The notes under the pieces are model-generated. The model had not been told where the DNA came from and ran no database searches. It worked only from the letters and a program-made list of their open reading frames with translations. 64,000 nt of DNA from Ligula intestinalis (lineage: Eukaryota; Platyhelminthes; Cestoda; Diphyllobothriidea; Diphyllobothriidae): contig JAYGXS010000004.1 in the NCBI GenBank assembly GCA_036362985.1, positions 68,064,237 to 68,128,236 of the forward strand, in the 5' to 3' direction. Below, piece by piece: positions 50,489 through 60,894 of the stretch (positions within the stretch are counted from its first letter, which is position 1; each line of letters begins with the position of its first letter). The position numbers and the translations under genes are program-made.

Positions 50489-50932
50489 TTGAAGGCCACA
50501 TCAATGTGCATTTACTCTTTCACTTGCTCCTGTAAAGCGGGATACATCGGCCGTACAACGAGGCGTCTCGAAAAGAGGGTACGTGAGCACATCTCGATCT
50601 GGCTAATTAAAGGTGAAACTAGATCGATCTCGAGTGCTATTCTCGCACATCTAGTCGATACGAACCATCGAGTCGATACTAACGAAGCCTTTAAGGTGGT
50701 CTACAGGACACCATCTAATTTTTCCAAAGGCCTACGCCAACGGATGCTTGCTACAGCCGAAGCAGTGGCTATAAGGCTAGCAAATCCAGTGCTGTGTTGT
50801 CAGAAGACTCTGACACAAGCTCTGTCACTTCCATGGCCTAAACCGACACCAGGTGGCGATAGGATTTCACCCCTCCCAACAAGTGACAATCCCTCAACCA
50901 ACACGCTGACATGGCCTACATGCGCAAACTGA
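50489..50932 (+). CDS. PLE C-terminal GIY-YIG-type endonuclease fragment
   Basis: 147 codons, uninterrupted. Key blocks: MCIYSFTCSCKAGYIGRTTR (CxC zinc ligands and the GYIGRT half of the GIY-YIG core), RLEKRVREH, HLVDTNHRVDT, AFKVVYRTP, then LATAEAVAIRLANPVLCCQK. In PLEs this domain nicks target DNA for priming. The RT is absent, so the copy is not autonomous. The stop at 50930 is the likely natural end, as the frame ends after SLPWPKP plus a short Thr/Pro-rich tail. Confidence 0.82.
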   Translation: MKATSMCIYSFTCSCKAGYIGRTTRRLEKRVREHISIWLIKGETRSISSAILAHLVDTNHRVDTNEAFKVVYRTPSNFSKGLRQRMLATAEAVAIRLANPVLCCQKTLTQALSLPWPKPTPGGDRISPLPTSDNPSTNTLTWPTCAN

Positions 50933-51036
50933 CATAGTCCGCGTTGGCCAATAAGCGCCCGTGTTAGATAGTTATTGATTTTTCTACCTATTCAAACTTT
51001 TATTGTTATGTACAGCGTCAATTTCCCTTGCAAACG

Positions 51037-51078
51037 TTTGGTCTGATGAAGAGTTGCTGAGAACAATTGTTTGCCAAA
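51037..51078 (+). ncRNA. hammerhead ribozyme motif, core mutated
   Basis: Same fold as 50406-50447 in inverted position: UUUGGU/GCCAAA, CUGAUGA, AG-AGUUG-CU, helix III around AAUU. However, the GAAA segment reads GAGA, changing a core A to G. This should impair or abolish cleavage. Confidence 0.65.
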
Positions 51079-51864
51079 AAACTGACTTCTAATATTAACC
51101 ATAGGAATATTTGCGGAATTTAGAAACTGTTTTAAACCCGAACATACCCTTTCTTTCAGTAATTATCTACTAAACGAGTACAAGAAAAAATATTTTCCTA
51201 CATGTTTTCTGTAAAATAAATTTGAATTTATACAGGCAGTTAAAATCGATGATAAAAATGCACACTATTGTAGTAGCCGTTATTTCAGAAACTAAATTTC
51301 ATAAGCGGTCAAAAGGAAGGACCCAAAAGACTTGAGATTAGTCTGCACGATAATCAGTATTGAAACCCCACTTAATGTTGTTTTGCGAGTGATTAGCAGT
51401 CTTTCACAAATTGCGGAATTTCGTATGCAGTGCTCGCTATATTGTACTAGTCACCAAACTGGACAAAGTTTCTGAGCTCGTTCTACTGATTTGGCGTGTT
51501 TACTCAGCAAAAATCGACTCAATCCTCGTTGATTACGGTAAGTTCTAAGGAAAGAGACAAAACAAAGTGTCTTCGAAAACTGAAGGGCTGAATTTTCAGA
51601 AACGAACAGTAATTGGGAGCTCTTACGCCCACAAGTCAGCCTATCGCGTAGTTTCAAAGTGACTGGTAGAAAGGCTGAAGCCGAATCGACAGACAAAAGC
51701 AGCAAGTAGCCTACTGGACTTGTTTAAATTCAGCACGTCCGTAGAGGAACAGCAATCTCAATGGTAGAAGTGTGTTGCTCTTAGATGACATGATTTTGTT
51801 CGCTACCACACAGTAAACGACCTACCACATGAAATAGCGTGATTTAAACTTAACTGAGTAGTTC

Positions 51865-52165
51865 TGTAGTGACTAGCTCAACACAAAGTGCACTTGTGAA
51901 CGTCTGTCGTGACTAGCTCAAGTCGAAGTGCATTTTCGGAACGTTAGCTGTTTCCGGCCTCAGTAACAGCCAATCACAGCCCGACTCACACAGAACCTCA
52001 TATGATGATTGCCGATCAGACCTCACTTCAAACGTCGTCCGTTGGCTTGTAGTTGTGCCTTCATCTAGTAGTCAATTTCCTACTGCCTATTCTCCCATTT
52101 CTTTGTACAGAATATTCTCTTCCTACCCTTTTGGCCTGGAGGATCGCAGTCGTTAGGGTTAAAAC
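51865..52165 (-). repeat. R1 repeat, subtype A
   Basis: Reverse orientation: TGTAGTGACTAGCTCAACAC, GTCGTGACTAGCTCAAGTCG, CCAATCACAGCCCGACTCAC, and the head CCTGGAGGATCGCAGTCGTT with AGGGTTAA. A small deletion removes the AAGGAACC block of the head. Confidence 0.74.
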
Positions 52166-52569
52166 CTCTTTGCCTTAACAATACTCGATAGTTCACTGTA
52201 CGTTCGGCCTTGTTACTTTTATTTTTGGATTAGGATTTGAGGCTAGCAAAGCCTTTTGCTAAATAAGGATGCATCTTTAGTTCGTTTGCTGGAGGAAACC
52301 AGGCAAGAGTTGGGCGAAATCAAAGTAATTTTCAACGTTATTCATTATTACGGAATAAAACCATGCCATTTTTGTGTAACAAAAATTTTTTGGGGATGCG
52401 GTGGGAGTGGGCAGTTTGGTCACTACAAAAGGTTTTTGTGCAAACAGCGTGACTTAACATCTGTTAGTTCGTGAACTGTATTGCCCTCACGCAAACGATT
52501 GCATTTTATGTGACTAGATTGTGAGGCAGGATATCCGCTTTGGCATGCTGGTCAGAGACTGGCTGTTCC

Positions 52570-53265
52570 GTTACGCATTTAGTTTCGGTGGTCAATTTTA
52601 CCGCCACATCGACGGCGTAGCAATGGGAGCATCCAATGGACCTCTACCAGCTGATGCCTTCGTGGGAGAAAGCTAGAGAAAAGCCAACTCTGTACAGTTA
52701 TCAAAACCTTTATTCCTTCGCCGTCTATTTTGATGGCAATTTTGCGATACCAGATGAAGAACTTGATTTGGACACACTCCTGATTAAATTACGCAGATTC
52801 ATTCACTTTGAAAAAAATGGAACGGAGTGTCGCCCCTTTTGGATATCCTGCTTAGCAGAAAACCAGATGGAATAATTCGTAGATATGTATTTCGTAAGAA
52901 AACGTAGATGCGAAATACACAAATTCTTGATTTCGTCCTGTAAAGTCAGAAACGCAGCTCAGTCCCCTACCCAGTCCATTAGCCAACTAATGAGAATATG
53001 TACTCCAGGTAAGCTGGAGAAAAACAACGCAGTTATACAAATACGTTTTTTCGAAAAGTTTATCTTGAAATAGCCGGACGAAGATTTTAAAAACAAATCG
53101 AACATGCAGACAGCTGAGAAAAAAAGGGGGTTATTGCTAAAACTTCAATTTCGAGGAATGTCGGTGAGTGAACTTCGAAAAAGTCACTTAAACACAGTTC
53201 TTGTGAACATATACACAGCCGCTAGGATAATAATAAGAATTTTTGAAAGTTTATTCGTCAAACAT
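52570..53265 (+). pseudogene. PLE lineage C reverse transcriptase fragment
   Basis: FSFGGQFYRHIDGVAMGAS corresponds to the PLE RT block before the catalytic box. The YxDD itself is not recognisable. Later come LDILLSRKPDGIIRRYVFRK, ENMYSR and, at 53104-53260, AEKKRGLLLKLQFRGMSVSE and LNTVLVNIYTAARIIIRIFE, the segment joining RT and endonuclease. There are multiple stops and frame changes. It runs directly into a terminal-repeat relic at 53250-53310. Confidence 0.75.
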
Positions 53266-53305
53266 CTATTCTCAGTAATTCATCAACAGCCAAGTACAAT
53301 TGCAG
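53255..53305 (-). ncRNA. degenerate hammerhead relic
   Basis: Reverse strand: CUUGGC-UGUUGAUGA-AUUACU-GAGAAUAGAUGUUUGACG. It aligns with the motif at 34702-34742, but the first core segment is disrupted by extra bases and GAAA reads GAGA. Listed as a decayed homologue. Confidence 0.45.
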
Positions 53306-53628
53306 GGATAATGAAAATCGTACAGTTGAACAGGGTTAGAAAGGGTCCTTTGATTACAGCGCCACCCGCCTGACGAGATCGGCGTTTAGAGGTCTCTGCG
53401 ATGGAGGGGGGAAGGGGGAAGCAAATAAGGATAGATTGTGAGCGTTGGTTTTGAGTTAGGCACGTGAAGTGATAATTACTGTCCGTTGCATGGATTGGAC
53501 GATGGTCACTGGGGGTGGGGGCGATATGCGATCGCCATCTGGCATCAGCGTTGGTCACGGAAGCGAAGGGGTTTGTGTTAGCGCAGGGATTGCGAGCCAG
53601 GTGTGGCTCTTTTGATGACTGCATCTGG

Positions 53629-53649
53629 CTCTCTCTCTCTCTCTCTCTC
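53629..53649. repeat. (CT)n microsatellite
   Basis: About ten CT units in a row. Confidence 0.9.
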
Positions 53650-54089
53650 GGATAAAATTGGAATTAGAAACTGCCGATTTTGCGATTTTGGTTTCTCCAC
53701 TGACGTGCCACTGTCGAAATGCGTAGCGGAATTAATTGAACCTGCACCAATCAATAAAGTCAGAGGCTTATCCAACTAAAAATTGAATTGAATGCCACCT
53801 TAAAACATATTATAAGTCTCCCATTGAAATATATTTCCAAATATTGGCTTACTTGGCTCTCTGAGTCAAAAGGTTTCCGACCTCTGTGTCAGTGTCTTCT
53901 GACAACACAGCACGGAATTCGCTAGCCGTACAACCACTGTCTCGGTTGTAGCTAGCACCCGTTGGCGTAGACCCTTGGAGAAGTTCGCGGGTTTCCGGTA
54001 GAAAACCTGAAGGGCTTCATTAGTAGTGGTCGCTGCTGCCCAACGCCCTCCTACCTCCTGATGTCACGGACGAGTTCAATCAGAGCATA

Positions 54090-54485
54090 GGACTTTGCGC
54101 GAAGGCAGTTTTTGGCGTGCCTCCGGCCAGACGCAAACGCACGTCTGAAACTCACTGCTGGCGAACACGCGCACCGTTCTTGCCTCAACCCACAATGGGT
54201 TGATCTCAATCCGCCCAATGAGATTCTCGTGTTAGTAGACTGGTCTCATTTAGTAGGTTGTTCTCTGACGGCAAGGCGGTGTGTGACCCCAGGCATCACT
54301 TCGGACCTAGCCCGTCTCGCAGCTGGACGTGCACTCCAACAGTCAAATCTCTTACAACCTATTCTCCAACCCTTCTGCACAGAATTCACTCTTCCTATCA
54401 CTCTGGCCGTCCTGTGGCATCCCTATTCTCCTAAGAAAACGGGCCTGGATGATCACAGACATTTGGGTGAACTCAATTAGCCTTA
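54090..54485 (-). repeat. R1 repeat, subtype B
   Basis: Reverse orientation: GACTTTGCGCGAAGGCAGTT at the left (B/C tail), then TTCTGCACAGAATTCACTCT, CTAAGAAAACGGGCCTGGAT and GATCACAGACATTTGGG (head). Confidence 0.66.
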
Positions 54486-54489
54486 ACAC

Positions 54490-55460
54490 CTACGTGACAA
54501 GTCTGCCGAACGTGACATCTCTAGGGTTTACATGGATATCATCGCAGCTTGTCCTTTTTCATAATAATGAAAATTTTATTTGAGCAAAGCACAATTTTAA
54601 AACCTGCTATGCTTTCAGACAAAAGAAACCTCGGAATAAATACCCAAACAGGTCAATTTAAAATGCGACTCAGCAGTTCATCCTTTTATCGCAGTAAAAT
54701 GTATTGTTCTACTGAATAAAAACCCATGCCTATTCATACGTAAAATAATTATATTGCCTGCGATTCAATTGTGGATGTACCCGAAAGCGATATGGCAGGA
54801 CTACAGATGAAATGTCTTGCGTAAGTATTTACCATACAGATGGCACAGGTACTAGTTAACAGTCCAGAAACGCGCGTTCCTACCACCGCAGAGCACATCT
54901 GCGCCTGTAGACCCTTGAATATACTGATCTGTTCTAATTTTTGATATAATTCAAAAGAGAAGAACGGTCTTTAGAGGTCCTTTTTGCCTTTGACTAATAA
55001 CAATAACCTACTTTTAAATTTTCAGTAACCCGACTTTCCATTTTTTCGTTAAATTCCGCCAACTTAAGGTTTAATTTCCCTTAATAGACATCAGTTGCCA
55101 GAACAACAGGAGTTTATGTTGATGGAGTTTATTCTATTTAGTATCAAAATCAGTTAGATTGCCTTTGAGTTCTCTATTTGCACATAAATGTCATGGTAGC
55201 AAAAAAGTATAGCTCAGTTTGTTGGTGAGACCAATTGTCCTTAGCCATGAGGTCGTACACAGTTTTTTGAGTAGACAGTAAAAAACTCCTCAGGATTTTA
55301 AAGGAGAAAAACTGTCGCTCTTGCAAGGGGAGGACCTGATGGGCTATGGGGTTTAGGAGAAATAACGTCCGATCTTTGGGAGAGGGTCCAGTAGGGGGGG
55401 GAGGCATTACAGAGGTCACCAAGATCATCATTGAGTGCGGAAGATGCGGCCTTTGCTGAT
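54490..55460. other. unassigned AT-rich sequence
   Basis: No feature recognised. Confidence 0.35.
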
Positions 55461-55462
55461 TG

Positions 55463-55720
55463 CAGAGTCAACCGACTCAAGGGTTCGAGCATTCGCCTCT
55501 GGCCGGAGAGACGCGAGTTCGAAACTCGAGTGTGACGGCAATTTTCGCTGCTGCATGGGAGTTGAGCTACCATCACCTGATGACACGCAATGAGGCAGCA
55601 AAGGCCTTCGTGAGTGTGCTCTGTGTTTGTTGGGAAATACCATTGTTGCATAAATATCTGCTCAGATCATCGACAGTCCGCTGCGGTTTGAACCAAGGGT
55701 GAGCGTTTTGGCGGCCAGGT
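55463..55720 (+). repeat. tRNA-derived SINE-like unit
   Basis: GACTCAAGGGTTCGAGCATT, CGCCTCTGGCCGGAGAGACG and CGAGTTCGAAACTCG look like the D-arm, anticodon-arm and T-arm (B box GTTCGAAAC) of a tRNA-like head. The downstream body has no second copy in the window, so its end is a guess. Confidence 0.4.
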
Positions 55721-55794
55721 TCGGCTGATGCGATGGCTGAAACATGTATGCATTTTTTAAAGTTAATGTTTTTTGATCGCTTCCAACACAATTC

Positions 55795-56225
55795 AATTTG
55801 GTAAAGGAGACATATGGTCGATCACTGGAACAGATTTTATTTTTTCCTGAGCTTTCGAGCTCTTACAAGAGCCCATCGTCGGAGGTGGAGAAACAGCAAC
55901 AAATTTGGAAGCTACTTGGGGCGTGTGTACAATAACTAAAATGTTGAACGTGCAGAAAATAAATAATTGTGTGTGCTGCCGACTTGCCACTGAGGGCTGT
56001 GCTAGCCAGTGCCAGTAGGCAAGATCGAAAAGTTGTGTGGAAATATTTACAGAAATAGAATCGTCAACAAAACAAGTNNNNNNNNNNNNNNNNNNNNNNN
56101 NNNNNNNNNNNNNNNNNNNNNNNNNNNNNNNNNNNNNNNNNNNNNNNNNNNNNNNNNNNNNNNNNNNNNNNNNNNNNAGTTGTGTGGAAATATTTACAGA
56201 AATAGAATCGTCAACAAAACAAGTT
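55795..56225 (-). repeat. PLE lineage B 3' end, interrupted by assembly gap
   Basis: Reverse-strand copy of the 3' region seen at 43105-43495. It contains the hairpin at ~55845-55890, with CCGACGA instead of CUGACGA in the core. It reaches the N gap at 56078, and its last ~48 bp are repeated after the gap (56178-56225). Confidence 0.72.
56078..56177. other. assembly gap of 100 N
   Basis: Exactly 100 N, a conventional size for an unsized gap. The 46 bp before the gap are repeated directly after it, and the flanks form an inverted repeat. Confidence 0.98.
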
Positions 56226-56535
56226 ATGCCCATCCCTCCCACCATAACTATTACTTGTTTTGTTGACGATTCTATTTCTGTAAATATTTCCACTCAACTT
56301 GTCGATCTTGCATACTGGCACTGGCTAGCACAGCCCTCAGTGGCAAGTCGGCAGCACACACAATTATTGATTTTCTGCACGTTCAAAATTTTAGTTATTG
56401 TACACACGCCCCAAGTAGCTTCCACATTTGTTGCTGTTTCTCCACCTCCGACGATGGGTTCTTGTAAGAGCTCGAAAGCTCAGGAAAAAATAAATTTTGT
56501 TCCAGTGATCGACCATATGTCTCCTTTACCAATAG
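56226..56535 (+). repeat. PLE lineage B 3' end, inverted partner
   Basis: It is almost the exact reverse complement of 55795-56077: TTGTTTTGTTGACGATTCTA, CACAGCCCTCAGTGGCAAGT, TTTGTTGCTGTTTCTCCACC. The hairpin is at 56445-56490 with CCGACGA. It ends near GATCGACCATATGTCTCCTT. Confidence 0.74.
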
Positions 56536-56539
56536 AAAT

Positions 56540-57460
56540 TCCTGGAATACGAGTATTCTCTCGCATTCGTGAACAATTCAATTTTTATATGCACTCACTT
56601 AGCAAGAAGTAAATGTTTAACCGCCACTTACGTAAGAGGGATGGGTGGATGGAATAGATATTTAGGAGGCCCTTCAATACAATGTTGCCTTTAAAAAACT
56701 ATAATGAACTGTCTTCAAGTCACTTCATCAAGGAAAGAAGGCACTCACCCTTGTTTTCTTTGAAAATTCTCACTTTTTCTAACTTTTTAATGAAGACTTG
56801 TTCCAGTTTGCTGAAGAATATTCTTCTGGCATGGTAAGTGGACTGTTTCCTGAACGAAGGATGTAATTTTATTAATACATGATGTTCCCGTATTTAGTTT
56901 TATCCTGCTGCCCAGAAAGCTTTCTGTCTGTCCCCGCCTCCCAGAGATAAGATGGATCACATTAAAGTTTTCTCTCCGTTTACGGATAAAAGAACACACG
57001 CGGATTATAACCATTAATTGGTGTACGGCGATTCTAATTGGTTCAATTGGCAGGCTGGTTGAAGCAGGGGGTGTTACTAGGGGTGACCAATTAAATTTAC
57101 ACTATGCACCCTAACTTTCCCTTCCCATCTCAAACCAGTGCATACGCCTATCCAAGACGCGTGCGCACGTAATTGGTGCGTGCGTATAGGCACTTGGAGC
57201 AAAAGCCTGCCTACTAATCAGGACGTAATCTACGAAACGGACGAATTTGGTGTCGACTGCGAAATGAACATGCATAGTTGGAAAGCTGCCCCCCCACTTC
57301 CCCGAGTCGATCCGGTTGGGCATCTGCCGGGAAGGCTCAGTGCGCACGCACCCATGTGCGCACCGGATCTGGAAGATTTTTATGCTACTGCTTTGACTCG
57401 TCAGAAAATGTGGTACAGTTGGGTTTCTGCAGCCCACATTCTCCTAGTCACAGACAAAGT
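56540..57460. other. unassigned sequence
   Basis: No feature recognised. A GC-richer block starts at about 57140. Confidence 0.35.
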
Positions 57461-57464
57461 CATG

Positions 57465-57850
57465 CAGGGCATAGGACTTCGCGCGAAGGCAGTTTTCGGG
57501 GTGCCTCGGACCAGGCGCAAACGTGTGCACCTTGCCGCCCCGCTCTCCTCCCTCTTGGTCTCAATCCACAGGGGCCTGACCTCAATCTGTCAAATGAGAT
57601 TCCAGCGTTAGTAGACTAGCTTCATTTAAGAGGGAGGCCATAATCCGTCCGAACACAGACCCCAAGGCGGTGACTACAGCCAGACGTCATTCCGCACAGA
57701 ACTGCACTCGTCTGATTCAAATCTCCTCCTGCATATTCTTCTAATCCTTTTATACAGAATGCACTCTTGCTACCACTTTGACCTTCCTTTGGCTTGTCTT
57801 CTCCTAAGAAACGGACCTGAAAGATCGCAGCTGTTGGGGCTGACCTCATT
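57465..57850 (-). repeat. R1 repeat, subtype B
   Basis: Reverse orientation: ATAGGACTTCGCGCGAAGGC, TTTTATACAGAATGCACTCT, TAAGAAACGGACCTGAAAGA and TCGCAGCTGTTGGGG. It parallels the copy at 54090-54485. Confidence 0.66.
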
Positions 57851-57894
57851 AGTCTGCGCAAGTTGTGATGTTGACAAACAGAAGGTTCCTCCAA

Positions 57895-58265
57895 ATCACA
57901 AGTCAAGCAAGACGGTGTAGGAAGACAGAAGTTTACTGCCGGAAAAATAGAGAGTACACAGGCGGAGTTATGCATGCCGAGTCAGTACGCCAAATTGTGT
58001 GTTCGGTGCTGTGGGACCAAGACGGCTGAGCCGTGCACTCAGCCAGGTGGACATACGCGCCTCTATTGGCTGGAGCTAACGTGCGCACTGAGCCGCGACA
58101 AGCGGGGAGCATAGGACAAGTAGGATATCGTGGGGCCTCACGTAGCTGTTGGCAGACACAGCGCGTAGGCGTTGAGCTGGCGCGCGTAGACACTGAACCT
58201 GTGCGGCTTTTGGCAACAAAGCCAGCGCGAGTCAGCGAATCAGGTTTCCACAAGTCTTAACACCA
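57895..58265 (+). repeat. possible R1-C body without head
   Basis: It ends with GCGCGAGTCAGCGAATCAGG and TTTCCACA, resembling the R1-C tail (GATGAGTCAGCGATCACGGG with TTCCCACA). The head is not visible, so the assignment is tentative. Confidence 0.3.
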
Positions 58266-58279
58266 CACAATAGTGAAGA

Positions 58280-59065
58280 ATGTATTGGAAGCGGTCAGCC
58301 GCTTTCTTACCCCACTAGGAGTTGGAGTTGCGCACAGGCCAGAAGCAACCATCAGGCGCAGGGTCATGAGACCGAAAGACCCACTGCCACGGCAGGAAAC
58401 GGCTGGAGTCGTTTACCGGATCTGAAGGAGTTGTGGAAAAAGCAACTACGTCGGAGAAACCGGGAGATTACTCCGGACTCGAATGGCCGAGCCTGCAGTG
58501 GTGGTGAGGAAGAAAGACGCCAACTCCCAGGTTACAGCTCACTCGACAGGACCTGGCCATATTTTCAAGGTGTCCGAAGCCGAAATCCTCGCAAGAGATG
58601 GAATCCGCGTGAGCCGCGAGCTGCTGGAGTCATGGTTCTCAGCCCCCAGTCCATCAACAAGCGCAACGATTTGGCGTTCCCGTACGGTGTACCGAGAGTT
58701 TTTCTGAGCAATAGAATCAGTCACTTAGGGAAGGGCAGGCGCAGCAACAACTCTGACGACAGTGGGCATAATTGTCTTTCAATTACCTAGCCCGCATCCG
58801 ACGCTGACAAGGCAGTTGTGGCAATTAGTGAGTCGAACGCAAAGTGTCAAGTCAGTAACGCATCAATTAAGACCCAAGCAGTGGCTACAGAAGTGAAGAA
58901 ATCTCACACGCACGCGGATCACCTCTATGAACTATAAGTACCGTACAACCTGTGCATGTTTCAACCCTATCTGCGCATGACTATGACTATGCTACCTATG
59001 ATTAAGGATTCCCAACGGAATCCGAAACGTCAGGAAAACAAAACTCTTGTTCCGCTGATCGCAAA
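58280..59065 (+). pseudogene. PLE lineage B-type GIY-YIG endonuclease with 3' end
   Basis: Translation: VVYRI, in-frame stop at 58426, SCGKSNYVGETGRLLRTRMA, VVRKKDANSQVTAHSTGPGH, FKVSEAEILARDG and VSRELLESWFSAPS. VYRI...NYVGETGRLL is the GIY-YIG core arrangement of PLE endonucleases. A frame change near 58640 gives QSINKRNDLAFPYGV. The 3' end carries the hairpin AGGATTCCCAACGGAATCCG with AAACGTCAGG, then AAAACAAAACTCTTGTTCC. This places that hairpin at a PLE terminus. Confidence 0.78.
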
Positions 59066-59619
59066 CTCTTCTTCTAACCTTCGGTTGTCCATCCGCTTCG
59101 CCTACTTCACTTAGGGGGTGAGTGCGTAAGCCATTTTTACGGTGACACATATATTCTATGTCCCCAAGTCCTCGAGCAAAACAAGTTGATATGCACGGTG
59201 CGTTTGAGTGCTCCCTCAGAATTTCGCAAAAAGGTATTAGAAAGACAGGTGCTTGAAATCTGTTAAGCATGTCTACCAGAGCTTACGCCTGACCTCTAGG
59301 CTGTCCAATAATCTTTGTACTTTACTTATCCTTATCCTACAACTGCGATTTAGCAACCCGGTTCCCGCTTTTATAATGCGAGCACACATGCTGATAATAG
59401 CCCCCAAATTCGAGGCTGAGAAGCTCTATAGGCAACACCACATTATCACCTTCGAAGTCTGAATCTAACGGGCTGTGGGAAGCATTGACGCTGGGAAGCA
59501 GCAATGACCCAGGGACCAGACAGTTTCGACGACTTTAGCAAATAGTGTACGGTCAACCAGATCATCACGGTGTGTGCGCCTAGGTGTCACTGAGGCAGCG
59601 AGATAAATCTAGGGAGGAG

Positions 59620-59725
59620 ATCGCAGGGGGTTAATTAAATTAAACCCTAGCAACTATGATCCTCAGACCCGGTTCCTTGGGGAAGGAGAAGTCATGGAAG
59701 CCAGAGTGGTAGAAATAGCGTTCCG
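59620..59725 (+). repeat. R1 head, subtype D
   Basis: ATCGCAGGGGGTTAATTAAA, ACCCTAGCAACTATGATCCT, CCGGTTCCTTGGGGAAGG and GCCAGAGTGGTAG. Cut off at ~59725, next to the ribozyme-bearing PLE end. Confidence 0.68.
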
Positions 59726-59742
59726 GCAAGGCAGAAAGCAAT

Positions 59743-59784
59743 GCTAGAATACGTATTTCTGGCTGTTAGCTATCATCAGCTAGG
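59743..59784 (-). ncRNA. hammerhead ribozyme-like motif (type I)
   Basis: Reverse strand: helix I CUAG pairs with CUAG. Core CUGAUGA. Helix II U-A-GCU-AAC-AGC-C-A, three pairs plus a closing U-A around an A.C mismatch. GAA. Helix III AU-ACGU-AU with a palindromic loop, then U before CUAGC. It lies just upstream of, and antisense to, a PLE endonuclease fragment, as in the element at 50394. Confidence 0.6.
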
Positions 59785-59814
59785 AGTACAGAAAACAAGT
59801 GAATAATAGGCAGT

Positions 59815-60175
59815 AGGAAACTACACAGGCCAAACTGGACGCATGCTCGGATCGCGCATACATGAACACAAGTTGGCCGTGCGACAAGGCGACGAAATAT
59901 CCCAAGTTGCAGCTCACGCCTATGAAACAGGCCATGAGTTTAACTTCGCGGCCGTCAAGATACTCGCCCACGCCAGCAACAATACGAACAGAGAGTTGAT
60001 TAAAGCCTGGTCCACGGAGCGGAATTCAGTCAACCGATTTGTCGAATTGGCACCGGAGTACAGACCCTTGCGCAGTTACGTACAGTCCCGGCCAGACGTT
60101 CGTCACAGTAAATTGGGCCCATGTCTTCTAGAATTGTCCCAGTTTCGTTGCTCACGCCCTGATGAACGTTAAAAT
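59815..60175 (+). pseudogene. PLE lineage B GIY-YIG endonuclease fragment
   Basis: NYTGQTGRMLGSRIHEHKLA (GIY-YIG second half), VRQGDEISQVAAHAYETGHE, FNFAAVKILAHASNNTNREL, IKAWSTERNSVNRFVELAPE and YRPLRSYVQ. It is continuous for 110 codons and then stops at 60170, which may be the natural end. It lacks the RT. A SINE (60310) separates it from its 3' hairpin region (60450-60590). Confidence 0.8.
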
Positions 60176-60309
60176 CCCTGCCGGTTAATAACCCCCACCC
60201 TTCTTTTCATCGCAGTTTCTTACTCCTCATGACCTGATGACCCCTTAACACGGACACACACACAGCAGTGGCAATGCTCGCATACACGAGCACACACACA
60301 CTTTGACAA

Positions 60310-60432
60310 AGGCGGTAGAGCATTAGCCTCCGGTAAAGGCTTTCTCTGATGCGCGGGTTCAAATCCCGCCAAACGCCTAGAGTTTTTCACACTCGGGTCA
60401 ACTCAAATTAAGCTAATCTGCCAAACCGACCC
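60310..60432 (+). repeat. tRNA-derived SINE, copy 5
   Basis: GGCGGTAGAGCATTAGCCTC, GTAAAGGCTTTCTCTGATGC, B box CGGGTTCAAATCCCGCC, then TTTTTCACACTCGGGTCAAC and TCTGCCAAAC. The A-box side is truncated after a (CA)n-rich stretch (60250-60300). Confidence 0.68.
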
Positions 60433-60449
60433 CTTAACAGTTGATTGGT

Positions 60450-60590
60450 GTACACACACTATAACTAGCCCCTATTTTGTTGCTGTTTCTTAGCTCTTAT
60501 GATTGACTCTTGTAAGAGTTAGAATGCCCAGGATAATAATCAAAGTGATCCGGGGCTCGGCCATTCTTCTTCCTTACCAGTAGGAAATTA
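60450..60590 (+). repeat. PLE lineage B 3' end, degraded
   Basis: TATTTTGTTGCTGTTTCTTA, TGACTCTTGTAAGAGTTAGA and ATGCCCAGGATAAT follow the pattern of the hairpin at 43388-43432. The CUGANGA segment is mutated (ATGATTGA). Confidence 0.5.
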
Positions 60591-60755
60591 ACTATCAGAC
60601 GACCGCACAACCGCAAGCCAGCGGACGGCGTCTGAAGTGATATATGCTCGGAAGTTGTCACACGAAGTCCTGTGTGATTTGGCCTGTGATTGGTTGTTCC
60701 AGAGGCCGGAAACAGCAAGCTTTCACAAGTGCGCTTTTAACTTGAGCTAGTCACT
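60590..60755 (+). repeat. R1 repeat, subtype A, 3' half
   Basis: AACTATCAGACGACCGCACA, GCAAGCCAGCGGACGGCGTC, CTGTGATTGGTTGTTCC and a single AGCTAGTCACTACAAG end. Confidence 0.72.
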
Positions 60756-60894
60756 ACAAGGACCCCAACAAGAGAGTGAAGACGGCGAAGAAGCTCTTCA
60801 ACCAGCTCTGACTTGAAAACTGATCGGACTTCAGGAAGAGCGGGATGAAAGCAGTTATTCAAGCTTAGACAAATTGCAAGAGGATTTATTGGTG

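Larger units (their letters stand above)
50394..51110 (+). mobile_element. 5'-truncated PLE lineage C with inverted ribozyme-bearing ends
   Basis: It is flanked by the direct repeat AATTTAGAAACT. Its left end (50394-50478) and right end (51005-51090) are inverted copies of ~85 bp. Between them lies a 147-codon frame for the PLE C-terminal endonuclease. Inverted terminal structures and severe 5' truncation are known for PLE insertions. Both ends contain a hammerhead fold. It appears relatively young because arms and frame are well kept. Confidence 0.75.
49770..51448. mobile_element. foldback element carrying a nested PLE
   Basis: The left arm starts near CAGTATAGCGAGTGTTGCAA and the right arm ends with GCAGTGCTCGCTATATTGTA. 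Inner pairs include AAGTAGGATAGCAATACTGA with the reverse of TCAGTATTGAAACCCCACTT. At 50393 the element is interrupted after AATTTAGAAACT; the same 12 bp recur at 51117-51128 where it resumes. The foldback portion itself is about 970 bp, as in the copy at 23109. Confidence 0.75.

Noticed and set aside
55793..56612. 166- and 191-codon frames running through the N gap
   Set aside because: They are translations of the non-coding PLE 3' region across 100 N; not genes.
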